A DNA stretch of 64,000 nt from NCBI RefSeq assembly GCF_900100155.1, contig NZ_FMTP01000005.1:186001-250000 (forward strand). The letters run 5' to 3'. Shown here in pieces: positions 44,762-53,664 of the stretch. The notes under the pieces are model-generated. The model searched no databases. It was not told the origin of the DNA and saw nothing but the letters and a program-made list of their open reading frames with translations. Source of the stretch: Ancylobacter rudongensis (GTDB taxonomy: Bacteria; Pseudomonadota; Alphaproteobacteria; Rhizobiales; Xanthobacteraceae). Numbering within the stretch: the stretch's first letter is position 1; each line of letters opens with the position of its first letter. The position numbers and the translations under genes were made by a program.

Positions 44762-45754
44762 ATGGCCGATACCTCCACTCCCTCCTCCCTCACCTCGAAG
44801 CTGCGCCCGGTCGACCTTGGCGGGGCCGTGGTCGGCCTGCGCTTCCTCGGCCCGCTGGCCGCCTTCGTGCTGGGCGAGGGCGAGGTCGTGCTGGTGGGCG
44901 AAGAGGAAAGCCGGGTGCGGGCGCATAATGGCGCCGTGCTCTCGGTCGCCGGCGACGACAAGCGGATCCTCACCGGCGGCGATGACGGGCGCGTGGTGGC
45001 GACAGTCGCCGATGGAACGACGCAGGCGCTGTTCGAGCAGAAGGGCCGCTGGATCGACCAGGTGGCGGCCGGGCCCGACGGGGCGATCGCCTTCTCCGCC
45101 GGCAAGACGGCGCATTTCCAGCCTATCAAGGGCGATGCGAAATCGCTGGACCTGCCCTCGACCGTGGGCGGCCTCGCTTTCGCACCCAAGGGCACGCGCC
45201 TCGCCGTCGCCCATTATGGCGGCGTCTCGCTCTGGTTTCCCAACGCCGTCGCCAAGCCGGAACGGCTGGAATGGAAGGGCTCGCATCGCGGCGTGATGTG
45301 GAGCCCGGACATGCGCTTCGTGGTGACGACCATGCAGGAAGCGGCGCTGCATGGCTGGCGCCTCAGCGATGGCGGCCATATGCGGATGACCGGCTATCCC
45401 TCGCGCGTCACGTCGATGGCGTTCACGACAGGTGGCAAGTTCCTCGCCACGTCAGGCTCCAGCGAGGCGATCCTTTGGCCCTTCGCCAGCAAGGAGGGGC
45501 CGATGGGCAAGCAGCCCTCGATGCTGGCGCCGCGCGATGTGCGGGTTTCGGCGGTTGCCGCCCATCCGCGCGACGAGGTGATCGCCTGCGGCTATGAGGA
45601 CGGGCTGGTGCTGATGGTGCGGATTTCCGACGGCGCCGAAATCCTGATGCGCGCCCCCGGTGGCGGCGCTGTCAGTGCCCTGGCGTGGCGCGGCGATGGC
45701 GGCGCCCTCGCCATCGGCACCGAAGGCGGCGCGGGCGGCCTTGTCGCGTTCTGA
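44762..45754 (+). CDS. WD40-repeat protein downstream of the COG0523 gene
   Basis: The 330-residue product has repeated beta-propeller blades: RILTGGDDGRVVATVADG, GLAFAPKGTRLAVAHYGGVSLW, MAFTTGGKFLATSGSSEAILWPF and SALAWRGDGGALAIGTEGG, about six or seven in all. No signal peptide is visible, so it is likely cytoplasmic. It is probably a protein-binding scaffold with no enzyme site. The setting beside znu and COG0523 genes suggests it acts with metal handling, which is inference only. Confidence 0.8.
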   Translation: MADTSTPSSLTSKLRPVDLGGAVVGLRFLGPLAAFVLGEGEVVLVGEEESRVRAHNGAVLSVAGDDKRILTGGDDGRVVATVADGTTQALFEQKGRWIDQVAAGPDGAIAFSAGKTAHFQPIKGDAKSLDLPSTVGGLAFAPKGTRLAVAHYGGVSLWFPNAVAKPERLEWKGSHRGVMWSPDMRFVVTTMQEAALHGWRLSDGGHMRMTGYPSRVTSMAFTTGGKFLATSGSSEAILWPFASKEGPMGKQPSMLAPRDVRVSAVAAHPRDEVIACGYEDGLVLMVRISDGAEILMRAPGGGAVSALAWRGDGGALAIGTEGGAGGLVAF

Positions 45755-45935
45755 GGTTCTTTAATACCGTGTTGGCGGAGGCTTAGTCCGACCCGCTGTT
45801 GCACCCGCACCACGCCTGCCCGGCGACTGCGCCGGCGGGCGGACAAGCGGGCGCGTGTCGTCGAACCGTCACCCGCGTGTCATCCCCGCTCGTTAGCGCG
45901 GACATCAGAACAAGATGTCCGGGGACCTGACCGCC

Positions 45936-48900
45936 ATGAACCGCCTGCTCTCTTCCGCCAGTCCTGCGGCCCTGCTTGCCGCTGGCGCCCTGCTCGTTGC
46001 GCCGCTTTCCAGCGCTCGTGCCGAATCCTTCACGGTGCCGAGCGGTTCGACCGTGACCACGGCGCAGAGCGTCTCCGGCACCGACACCGGCCTCATCGCG
46101 GAGGGCGGCACGCTTGCGGTGACGGGCACGGCGATCACCTGGAGCGCGCCGGCAACCGGCACCGGCGTCGATCTGAGCAATGAGGGCACGATCACCAGCA
46201 CCGGCCGGGCGCTCGACACCGCGTCCAATGTGAGCGGCACGCTCACCCTGACCAATAGCGGCGACATCACCTCGGGCGACGACACGGTGCGGATCAACGG
46301 CGCCTTCGCCAATGGCGCCCTCTACGTGGTCAACACGGGTTCGATGACCGCGACCAGCGGCCAGGTGTTCGATCTCAACAAGGCGACGGCGGAAAGCGCC
46401 ATTGTCGAGATCGACAATAGCGGCACCATCACCGCCGAGGACAACGACGCCATCCGCTTCGGCGCGGGAACGATCGTGCTCACCAATTCCGGCACGATCC
46501 AGACGCTCGACGCGGACAGCCGCGCCCTGAAGTTCGACAATGACGAGAACATCGACACGCTGGTCTCGTTCACCCTCGTCAACGAGGAAGGCGGCCGGAT
46601 CCTCGGTCTCGACGACGGCTTCAAGTTCGCGGCCGACTCCGACACCTCGAGCGCGCAGATCACCATCGAGAATCACGGCCTGATCGACGGCGGCGCCGGC
46701 CAGGCGCTCGACTTTGCCGACCTGACCTCCGCCAGCAATGTCATCGCCATCACCAATTACGGCACGCTGCAATCGGCCACCGCCGACGGCATCCGCCCCG
46801 GCGCCGGGGCCGTCGTGACCAATTACGGCCTGATCCAGTCGACCGACCTCACCAGCGACGGTGACGGCGTCGACTTCCAGGAGGCCGGCGGCACGGTGAT
46901 CAATAAGGCGACCGGCCAGATTATCGGCGCCAAGCACGGCATCACCGGCGACGGCGAGGTGACGGTGCAGAACGACGAGGGCGGGCTGATCGTCGGCCGC
47001 AACGGCTCGGGCATCAACATCGACAGCACCGGCGATACGCTGACCACCGTCATCAATTACGGCACCATCCGCGGCGAGGTGACGGGCCTTATCGACGATG
47101 ACGGCGAGGCCGATGGCGTGCCGGACGGCGATGGCGACGGCGTCGATGTCGACGGCCTGCTGCTGCTGAACAATTACGGCCTGATCCAGGGCACCGGCGC
47201 CACCGGGACCAATGATGACACGCCGAACACGGCCGATGGCATCGCCGCCGGCGGTGGCACGATCATCAACCATGCGGGCGCCGTCATCGAGGCGTTCGAC
47301 AACTACCCGAACGACGGTTCCGACGATGTCGGCCGCGCCATCCTGATCGACGACAGCTCGCAGGGGGCGGCGCCCTTCGCGACCGAGATCGTCAATATGG
47401 GCACCATCCGCTCGGACGGCACGGCGATCACCCTGATCGGCAAACAGGACGACATCATCGTCAATAGCGGCCTCATCAGCAGCGACAGCGAGGTCGCGGT
47501 CGATATGGGCGGCGGCGACGACCTGTTCGTCTATGTCGCGGGCAGCGAAGTCGTCGGCCTCGTCCTCGGCAATGACGGCGACAACACGCTCGAACTCGGT
47601 GGCAGCGGCACGTTCGATCTCGCGCTGCTCGGCGACGACGCGCAGTATCGCGACTTCAACACGCTGCTGGTGGACGAGGGCTCCAGCTTCATCGCCACCG
47701 GCAGCTCGACCTTCGACGGCGAGGTCGGGATCGACGGCACCCTGGTGCTGAACGGTTCGCTGGCCTCGGCCTCGGTCGATATGGGTGACGGCGCCGTCCT
47801 CGCGGGCAACGCGACCGTGGGGGATCTCACCGTCGGCGCTGGCGCCACGGTGTCGCCCGGCAATTCCATCGGCACCGTCACCGTGCTGGGCACCACCACC
47901 TTCGCCGCCGGCTCGTTCTACGAGGTCGAGCTGAGTGGGCTCACCTCGGACCAGATCGTCACCGACACGCTGACGATCAATGGCGGCACGGTGGTGCTTT
48001 CGGCGATCGGGCCGGTCTATACCGGCACCGCCTACGAGATCGTCTCCGCCACGACGACGACCACGCCGTCGAGCCAGTTCGCGCTTGAGGATCCCGGCTT
48101 CCTCTTCGTCGACGCCGAACTCGGCCGCGACGACGCCTCGGTGACGCTCACCCTTTCCCGCAATGAGGTGTCCCTCGCCAGCCTGGCGCGCACCGCCAAC
48201 CAGGCCAGCGTCGCCGGCGCCCTCGATCGCGCCGATGGCAGCAAGCTGCAGGCCACCGTGCTTGCCGGAACCGCCGGCCAGGAACAGGCGATCCGCGCCG
48301 GCTATGACCTGCTCTCCGGCGAGGTGCATGCCTCGGTCGGCACGACGCTGTACTTCCAGTCGACGCTGGTGGCCGACACGCTGAACGCCCGCCTGCGCCA
48401 GACCTCGGTGGGCGGCACCTCGCCGGCACTGGCGGCGCTCGCCGCCGGCGGCCCGGTGACGGCCTATGCGGCGAAGGCGCCGGAAGCGGCGAGCCCGTTC
48501 CCGGTCAAGGCGGTGCCCGCCGAGCCGGTGGGCCCGGTCTATGCCGCCTGGGCGCAGGGCTTCGGCCAGTGGAACTCGGCCAATGGCACCGGCAATTCCG
48601 CCGATGTCGATTCCTCGCTCGGCGGCTTCCTCGCCGGCGGCGACGTCACCTCGGGCAACTACACCTTCGGCCTCGCCGCCGGCTATGCCTCGGCGAGCCT
48701 CGATGTCGATGACCGGCTGAGCAGCGCCGATGCCGACACGGTGCTCCTGGCCGCCTATGCGGGGGCGAGCTTCGATGCCTTCCGCCTGCGCGGTGGTGCC
48801 AGCTATGGCTGGAGCAGCATCGACACCACCCGCAGCGTCGCCATGCTCAGCCTGGTCGAGAATCCGCTCGGCTCCTATGACGGCTCGACGGCCAACATCT

Positions 48901-49361
48901 TCGTCGAGGCGGCCTATGCGGTGGAAGCCGGCGGCATCGCCTTCGAGCCCTTCGCCCAGATGGCGTGGAGCTGGATCGACACCGACAGCTTCACCGAAAC
49001 GGGTGCCTTCACCAGCGGGCTTGCTTCCTCCGGCCTGTCCTATGACGTGCCCTATTCGACGCTCGGCCTGCGCGTCGCCACCACGCTGGCGATGGGCGGG
49101 GGCACGGTGACGCCGCATGCCAGCCTTGCCTGGCGCCACGCCTATGGCGACATCACCCCGGAACTCGGCATGGCCTTCGCCTCCACCGGCACCGCCTTCA
49201 CCGTCGCCGGCGCGCCGATCGCCGAGGACAGCTTCCTGTTCGGCGCCGGCATCGACATCGCGGTGGGAGACAACGTGCTCCTCAATGTCGGCTATGAAGG
49301 GCAGTACGCCAGCGACGTGAACAGCAACGCGATCAAGGGCGGCTTCACCTACCGCTTCTGA
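45936..49361 (+). CDS. Autotransporter (type Va secretion), large repeat-rich passenger
   Basis: The 1141-residue product starts with a signal peptide (SPAALLAAGALLVAPLSSARA). A passenger of about 800 residues is built from N/S-x-G-T/L-I units (SNEGTITS, NSGDITS, NSGTITA, NYGTLQS, NYGLIQ) typical of a right-handed beta-helix. A DDDGEADG/DGDGDG segment (from 47092) looks like a calcium-binding loop. The linker SPGNSIGTVTV matches the autochaperone region. The C-terminal 290 residues (from PVYAAWAQGFGQW to the final FTYRF) form the beta-barrel that inserts in the outer membrane. It is probably a surface adhesin or matrix protein. An ATG seven codons earlier (45915) is an alternative start. Confidence 0.93.
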   Translation: MNRLLSSASPAALLAAGALLVAPLSSARAESFTVPSGSTVTTAQSVSGTDTGLIAEGGTLAVTGTAITWSAPATGTGVDLSNEGTITSTGRALDTASNVSGTLTLTNSGDITSGDDTVRINGAFANGALYVVNTGSMTATSGQVFDLNKATAESAIVEIDNSGTITAEDNDAIRFGAGTIVLTNSGTIQTLDADSRALKFDNDENIDTLVSFTLVNEEGGRILGLDDGFKFAADSDTSSAQITIENHGLIDGGAGQALDFADLTSASNVIAITNYGTLQSATADGIRPGAGAVVTNYGLIQSTDLTSDGDGVDFQEAGGTVINKATGQIIGAKHGITGDGEVTVQNDEGGLIVGRNGSGINIDSTGDTLTTVINYGTIRGEVTGLIDDDGEADGVPDGDGDGVDVDGLLLLNNYGLIQGTGATGTNDDTPNTADGIAAGGGTIINHAGAVIEAFDNYPNDGSDDVGRAILIDDSSQGAAPFATEIVNMGTIRSDGTAITLIGKQDDIIVNSGLISSDSEVAVDMGGGDDLFVYVAGSEVVGLVLGNDGDNTLELGGSGTFDLALLGDDAQYRDFNTLLVDEGSSFIATGSSTFDGEVGIDGTLVLNGSLASASVDMGDGAVLAGNATVGDLTVGAGATVSPGNSIGTVTVLGTTTFAAGSFYEVELSGLTSDQIVTDTLTINGGTVVLSAIGPVYTGTAYEIVSATTTTTPSSQFALEDPGFLFVDAELGRDDASVTLTLSRNEVSLASLARTANQASVAGALDRADGSKLQATVLAGTAGQEQAIRAGYDLLSGEVHASVGTTLYFQSTLVADTLNARLRQTSVGGTSPALAALAAGGPVTAYAAKAPEAASPFPVKAVPAEPVGPVYAAWAQGFGQWNSANGTGNSADVDSSLGGFLAGGDVTSGNYTFGLAAGYASASLDVDDRLSSADADTVLLAAYAGASFDAFRLRGGASYGWSSIDTTRSVAMLSLVENPLGSYDGSTANIFVEAAYAVEAGGIAFEPFAQMAWSWIDTDSFTETGAFTSGLASSGLSYDVPYSTLGLRVATTLAMGGGTVTPHASLAWRHAYGDITPELGMAFASTGTAFTVAGAPIAEDSFLFGAGIDIAVGDNVLLNVGYEGQYASDVNSNAIKGGFTYRF

Positions 49362-49372
49362 GGCGGTCGGCA

Positions 49373-49400
49373 GCCCGGGCCCAACTCATGGGTCCGGGCC
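49373..49400 (+). terminator. Hairpin after the autotransporter
   Basis: GCCCGGGCCCA pairs with TGGGTCCGGGC, one mismatch, over a short loop, 12 bases after the stop. There is no T-run, so intrinsic termination is uncertain. Confidence 0.45.
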
Positions 49401-49463
49401 GCTGGCCCCCTATCGAGCGGCCGCAAATCGGTTAGGCTCAGCCATCGCAGGAGAGAGCCCCGG

Positions 49464-50204
49464 ATGAAGATCGACGACGTTCGCCGCACCGCCTATTCCA
49501 TGCCGCTCACCAGCCCCTCCTATCCCAAGGGGCCGTATCGGTTCTTCAACCGCGAATTCTTCGTCATCACCTACCGCACCGATGCGGCGGCGCTGGCGAA
49601 GGTCGTGCCCGAGCCGCTCAAGGTGGTCGAGCCGATCGTCAAATATGAGTTCATCCGCATGCCGGATTCGACCGGCTTCGGCGACTATACGGAGACCGGG
49701 CAGGTGATCCCGGTCGAGCTGAACGGGGTGAAGGGCGGCTACGTCCACTCCATGTATCTCGACGACGAGGCGCCGATCGCCGGCGGGCGCGAGCTGTGGG
49801 GCTTTCCCAAGAAGCTCGCCCGGCCCAGCCTGAAAGTGGAGAGCGACACGCTGGTCGGCACGCTGAACTATGGCAGCGTGCTCGTCGCCTCCGCCACCAT
49901 GGGCTACAAGTTCGAGGCGCTCGACAAGGCGGCCCTGCATCAGTCGCTGCTGGCGCCGAACTGGGTGATCAAGATCATCCCCCATGTCGACGGCACGTCG
50001 CGGGTGTGCGAGCTGGTCGAGTATTATCTCGAAGACATCACGGTGCAGGAGGCATGGACCGGGCCGGGGGCGCTGGGGCTGTTTCCCCACGCGCTGGCCG
50101 ATGTCGCCAAGCTGCCGGTGCTGGAGGTGATCTCGGCGGCGCATTTCCGCACCGACCTCACCCTCGGCCTCGGCAAGGTGGTGCACGACTATCTGAAGGA
50201 CTGA
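49464..50204 (+). CDS. adc: Acetoacetate decarboxylase-like protein
   Basis: The 246-residue product matches the Adc family along its length. The Schiff-base lysine pair lies in [14 protein letters not shown] near residue 115, and the segments [28 protein letters not shown] and [20 protein letters not shown] are typical. It would decarboxylate acetoacetate to acetone. A 3-hydroxybutyrate dehydrogenase lies 6 kb downstream, so both touch ketone-body/PHB metabolism, though not in one operon. Some Adc-fold proteins are aldolase-like, so the activity is likely but not certain. Confidence 0.9.
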   Translation: MKIDDVRRTAYSMPLTSPSYPKGPYRFFNREFFVITYRTDAAALAKVVPEPLKVVEPIVKYEFIRMPDSTGFGDYTETGQVIPVELNGVKGGYVHSMYLDDEAPIAGGRELWGFPKKLARPSLKVESDTLVGTLNYGSVLVASATMGYKFEALDKAALHQSLLAPNWVIKIIPHVDGTSRVCELVEYYLEDITVQEAWTGPGALGLFPHALADVAKLPVLEVISAAHFRTDLTLGLGKVVHDYLKD

Positions 50205-50220
50205 GCGGCCCGGGCAGCCT

Positions 50221-51186
50221 TCACCCCAGCGTCAGCCGCTCGGTGGCCATGAAGCCGAAGAGCAGCGCCAGCCCGAAGGCGACCAGCATCAGCGCGGCGA
50301 GGAATTCCACGCCGCGCAAGGCTACCGCCGCCGCCGGCCCGGAGCGGCTGGCGGCGAGCCGCACCGCCGCGTGCTTGGCGAACACCGCCAGCGCCGCGAT
50401 GGCGCTCACCGTCAGCGCCGTGCCGACACCCATCAGGAGGGCCGAGGCGGCGCCGACCCAGAAGATGCCCTGCGCCAGCGCGAAGACCAGCACCAGAATG
50501 GCGCCCGAGCAGGGCCGCAGCCCGACCGACATCACCGCCCCCCACCATTCGCGCCAGCCATTGCTGCGCGGCAGGTCGTCCGGCACCGGCATATGGGCGT
50601 GGCCATCGCCGCAGCCGCAATCGGGCCCGTGGATATGGGCGGGGGTGCCGCGCCAGGCGGCGCGCAGCGCGCGGCCCTTCAACCAGGCGAGCCGCAGGCC
50701 GATGAGGACGATCAGGCCATAGGCGGCCAGCTCGATGAAGCTGACGGCCCGGCTCATGGTGGCGGCGGTGGTGCCGATGACGGCGGCGAGGAGGCCGGCG
50801 ACCAGGATGGCGGTCAATGCCTGGGCGAGGGCGCTGGCGAAGGCGAGGCCGACGCCGCGCTTCAGCGTCGCCTCATTGGCCAGCAGATAGGACGAGATCA
50901 CCGCCTTGCCGTGGCCGGGGCCGGCGGCGTGGAACACGCCATAGGCGAAGGAGATGCCGCCGAGCAGGAACACCGCATGGCCGTCCTGCTTCGAGGCCCG
51001 CACGGCTGACGTGAGCAGCCGGTAGAACTCGGCCTGCTTGGCGAGGATGAAGCCGGCGAGCCCGCCGCTTGCCGGCGCCGCCGGGGCGCCGACGCCGAAC
51101 GGGCTTTGCGCCAGGGCGGGATGCAGCAGCAGCGCGCCGGCGGCCACCGTGAGTGCGGCCAGCGCAAGACGCCGGCTCACGAGCAT
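50221..51186 (-). CDS. NicO/RcnA-type metal permease (ZevB-like)
   Basis: The 321-residue product has a signal-like N-terminus (LALAALTVAAGALLLHPALA) and six hydrophobic segments with the family motif HAAGPGHGKAV and a second GLRPCSGAILVLVFALAQG. A metal-rich loop HIHGPDCGCGDGHAHMP lies between them. The start at 51186 overlaps the DUF1007 gene by 10 bases; a GTG at 51180 gives the GTGA overlap and is a close alternative. This arrangement matches Haemophilus zevAB, a zinc-uptake pair, although many NicO proteins move nickel or cobalt. Confidence 0.85.
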   Translation of the reverse strand: MLVSRRLALAALTVAAGALLLHPALAQSPFGVGAPAAPASGGLAGFILAKQAEFYRLLTSAVRASKQDGHAVFLLGGISFAYGVFHAAGPGHGKAVISSYLLANEATLKRGVGLAFASALAQALTAILVAGLLAAVIGTTAATMSRAVSFIELAAYGLIVLIGLRLAWLKGRALRAAWRGTPAHIHGPDCGCGDGHAHMPVPDDLPRSNGWREWWGAVMSVGLRPCSGAILVLVFALAQGIFWVGAASALLMGVGTALTVSAIAALAVFAKHAAVRLAASRSGPAAAVALRGVEFLAALMLVAFGLALLFGFMATERLTLG

Positions 51187-51815
51187 TTCACCGTGACGCG
51201 GTTGGCGAATTGCGAGCCGAACTCGCTGGCCGAGGTGAGGGCGTTGAAGAAGCCCTCCGACAGGGTGGTCGAGTTGCCCGTCGCCGCCGGGTCGGGGCGG
51301 TGCAGCGTCAGCGCGCAATCCCCGGCATTGCCGGCCAGCTTCACCGGGTTGGTGTCGGCGAGCTGGAAGGCGACGAAATAGGTGGGGTCGTAGACGTCGA
51401 GCGCCATCTCTCCCTTCTTCGCCGGGGGCTCGGCGAAGGGCAGGGTGAAGTGCAGCGTCAGCGCCGTGCCGTCATAGGTGAGGGAATAGTCCTTGGGCGG
51501 CAGGAACTTGATGTCCTGCTTGCCGCGCTTGGCATAGGTGAAGAAGTCAAATTCGTGCAGCGACTCGATGTTGACCTGCGCCAGTTCCTTCAGCGTCTTC
51601 TCGCTCGGCTTGCCGTCGGGCGTCGTCTCCAGCCCCTGCAGCGCATAGGTCGAGAACGCCTCGTCGAACTTCCAGTGATGGCGCACGCCGGCGAGCGTGC
51701 CGGTAGGGGTGTAGTCGAGTTCGGAATGCACCTCGACCCACACATGCGGGTGGGCAGAGGCCGCGCCCGTCAGTGCCGTGAGGACGAAGAGGGTCGCTAG
51801 CAATCGCTGAATCAC
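51177..51815 (-). CDS. DUF1007 periplasmic metal-binding protein (ZevA-like)
   Basis: The 212-residue product starts at a GTG (51815) with GGAG nine bases upstream; it has a signal peptide (LLATLFVLTALTGAASA) whose cleavage would expose AHPHVWVEV, a likely metal-binding HPH motif. KFDEAFSTYALQG and SLHEFDFFTYAK are family features, and C28-like and C-terminal cysteines (NAGDCALTL, VTVKC) may form a disulfide. Longer readings lack a methionine near the signal. It is coupled to the NicO permease and acts in the periplasm as its partner. Confidence 0.85.
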   Translation of the reverse strand: MIQRLLATLFVLTALTGAASAHPHVWVEVHSELDYTPTGTLAGVRHHWKFDEAFSTYALQGLETTPDGKPSEKTLKELAQVNIESLHEFDFFTYAKRGKQDIKFLPPKDYSLTYDGTALTLHFTLPFAEPPAKKGEMALDVYDPTYFVAFQLADTNPVKLAGNAGDCALTLHRPDPAATGNSTTLSEGFFNALTSASEFGSQFANRVTVKCS

Positions 51816-51901
51816 GTCGGGCCTCTCCGAAGCCGCCAAGGTGACGGAGTGGTGGCGGGGGAGTTCGGCGGAATGGTGACGTATTGCGCTGCAAACGGCA
51901 A

Positions 51902-51921
51902 CGGCCGCCCGAGGGCGGCCG
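51902..51921 (-). terminator. Terminator of asd
   Basis: CGGCCGCCC and GGGCGGCCG form a 9-bp stem with a 2-base gap, 30 bases past the asd stop; on the minus strand it is followed by TTGCCGTTTG, a weak T-rich tail. Confidence 0.6.
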
Positions 51922-51951
51922 CTCCATCGGTTCACAAGGTCGTGCGGGGCG

Positions 51952-52989
51952 TCAGGCCGCCTTCTGCGCCTTCGGCTTGATCAGCTTGCGATTGACCAGC
52001 ACTTCGGCGATCTGCACCGCGTTCAGCGCCGCGCCCTTGCGCAGATTGTCCGACACGCACCAGAAGGAGAGGCCGTTCTCCACCGTCGCGTCCTCGCGGA
52101 TGCGCGAGACATAGGTGGCGTCTTCGCCGGCGGCCTCATAGGGGGTGATGTAGCCACCGGGCTCGCGCTTATCGATGATAAGCACGCCGGGGGCGTTGCG
52201 CAGGGCCTGCGTCGCCTCCTCGGCCGAGATCGGCTTCTCGAATTCGACGTTGACGGCTTCCGAATGCGAGATGAACACCGGCACGCGCACGGCGGTGCAG
52301 GTGAGCTTGATCTTCGGGTCGAGGATCTTCTTGGTCTCGACCATCACCTTCCATTCCTCCTTCGTGTAGCCGTCTTCCATGAAGACGTCGATGTGAGGAA
52401 TGACGTTGAAGGCGATGCGCTTGGGGAACTTCTTGGCTTCCACCGGGTCGGAGACGAACACCGCGCGGGTCTGCGCGAACAGTTCGTCCATGGCGTCCTT
52501 GCCGGCGCCGGAGACGGACTGATAGGTCGCCACGACAACGCGCTTGATCGTCGCCAGATCGTGCAGCGGCTTGAGGGCCACGACGAGCTGGGCGGTCGAG
52601 CAGTTCGGGTTGGCGATGATGTTCTTCTTGCTGAAGCCGGTGATGGCATCGGCGTTCACCTCCGGCACGATCAGCGGCACGTCGCTGTCGTAGCGGAAGG
52701 CGGAGGAATTATCGATCACCACGCAGCCCTGGCGGCCGATCTTCGGCGACCATTCCTTGGACACGTCGCCACCGGCCGACATCAGGCAGATGTCGGTGTC
52801 GGAAAAGTCGTAATTTTCCAGGGCTTTGCACTTGAGCGTCTTGTCGCCGAAGGAAACCTCGGTGCCGACCGAGCGGCGAGAGGCGAGCGCGACGACCTCG
52901 TCGGCGGGAAACCCGCGCTCGGAGAGAATGTCGAGCATTTCGCGGCCCACATTACCCGTGGCACCGACGATGGCGACCTTGTAGCCCAT
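51952..52989 (-). CDS. asd: Aspartate-semialdehyde dehydrogenase
   Basis: Makes aspartate semialdehyde from aspartyl phosphate for lysine, threonine, methionine and diaminopimelate synthesis. The 345-residue product has VAIVGATGNVGREML, the catalytic cysteine in NPNCSTAQLVVALKP near residue 132, and the histidine in FISHSEAVNVEFE. AGGAGA lies before the ATG at 52989; a nine-residue longer reading is rejected. It has its own terminator. Confidence 0.97.
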   Translation of the reverse strand: MGYKVAIVGATGNVGREMLDILSERGFPADEVVALASRRSVGTEVSFGDKTLKCKALENYDFSDTDICLMSAGGDVSKEWSPKIGRQGCVVIDNSSAFRYDSDVPLIVPEVNADAITGFSKKNIIANPNCSTAQLVVALKPLHDLATIKRVVVATYQSVSGAGKDAMDELFAQTRAVFVSDPVEAKKFPKRIAFNVIPHIDVFMEDGYTKEEWKVMVETKKILDPKIKLTCTAVRVPVFISHSEAVNVEFEKPISAEEATQALRNAPGVLIIDKREPGGYITPYEAAGEDATYVSRIREDATVENGLSFWCVSDNLRKGAALNAVQIAEVLVNRKLIKPKAQKAA

Positions 52990-53103
52990 GTGCTGATCTC
53001 CTGAAGGCCCTGCCATTCACAGGCTCGGGCGAGCGCGGGCTTTTACGCGATAAGGCGCAAGAGGGCAACGGGTTGGAGGAGGGGAGGCCGGGGTGATCGC
53101 AGA

Positions 53104-53240
53104 TGACTATCCTTCGAGGCCCGGCTGCGCCGGGCGCCTCAGGATGACGGTGTGTGGGTGGAAGACAAGAACCCCGCTTCGGCGGCCGTGAGAGCTTCGT
53201 CATCCTGAGGTGCGAGCGAAGCGAGCCTCGAAGGATGGCC
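53104..53240. repeat. REP-like element, CTTCGAGG...CTCAGGATGA family (copy 1)
   Basis: One half reads CCTTCGAGG (53111) through CTCAGGATGACG (ends about 53149); the other, CGTCATCCTGAGG (53198) through CCTCGAAGGAT (53236), is its inverted partner. The block fills much of the 274-base gap 52990-53263 between asd and the rhodanese stop. A relative lies at 62420-62518. Confidence 0.78.
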
Positions 53241-53263
53241 ATCGGGAACACCGCGCGCGCCGT

Positions 53264-53659
53264 TCACCCTTTCGCCGCCAGCGTCTCCACCGCGCCGCCG
53301 GCTGCTTTCCACGCGGTAAAGCCGCCCTTGAGGTGGCTGACCTTTTCCAGCCCCATCTCCTGCGCCGTCTTTGTCGCCAGCGCCGAGCGCCAGCCGCTGG
53401 CGCAGAAGAAGACGAAGCGCTTGTCCCCGGCGAAGACCGGCTTGGCGTAGGGGCTTTCCGGGTCGATCCAGAATTCCAGCATGCCGCGCGGGCAGGAGAA
53501 GGCGCCTGGAATGGCACCCTCGCGCTCGCGTTCGCGCGGGTCGCGCAGATCGACGAAGACCACGTCCTCCGCGCCCTGCAGGGTCGCGGCCTCGGCCACC
53601 TCAATGGCCGTGACCACGGCCTCGGCCTCGGCGAGCAGCTGCTTGTAGCCCTTCTTCAT
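53264..53659 (-). CDS. Single-domain rhodanese-like sulfurtransferase
   Basis: The 131-residue product has the active-site loop FFCASGWRSAL (cysteine near residue 85), FVDLRDPREREREG and HLKGGFTAWKAAGG. Rhodaneses move sulfane sulfur through a cysteine persulfide. The start is 5 bases after the ispG stop, so the two share an operon. The link to ispG may be iron-sulfur supply, which is inference. Confidence 0.9.
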   Translation of the reverse strand: MKKGYKQLLAEAEAVVTAIEVAEAATLQGAEDVVFVDLRDPREREREGAIPGAFSCPRGMLEFWIDPESPYAKPVFAGDKRFVFFCASGWRSALATKTAQEMGLEKVSHLKGGFTAWKAAGGAVETLAAKG

Positions 53660-53664
53660 CGCCC

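Noticed and set aside
45783-49139. A 1118-codon open reading frame antisense to the autotransporter
   Set aside because: It exists because repetitive, GC-rich coding leaves the opposite strand open. The protein is a mix of Arg/Gly/Ala/Val with no family resemblance, while the plus strand encodes a complete autotransporter.
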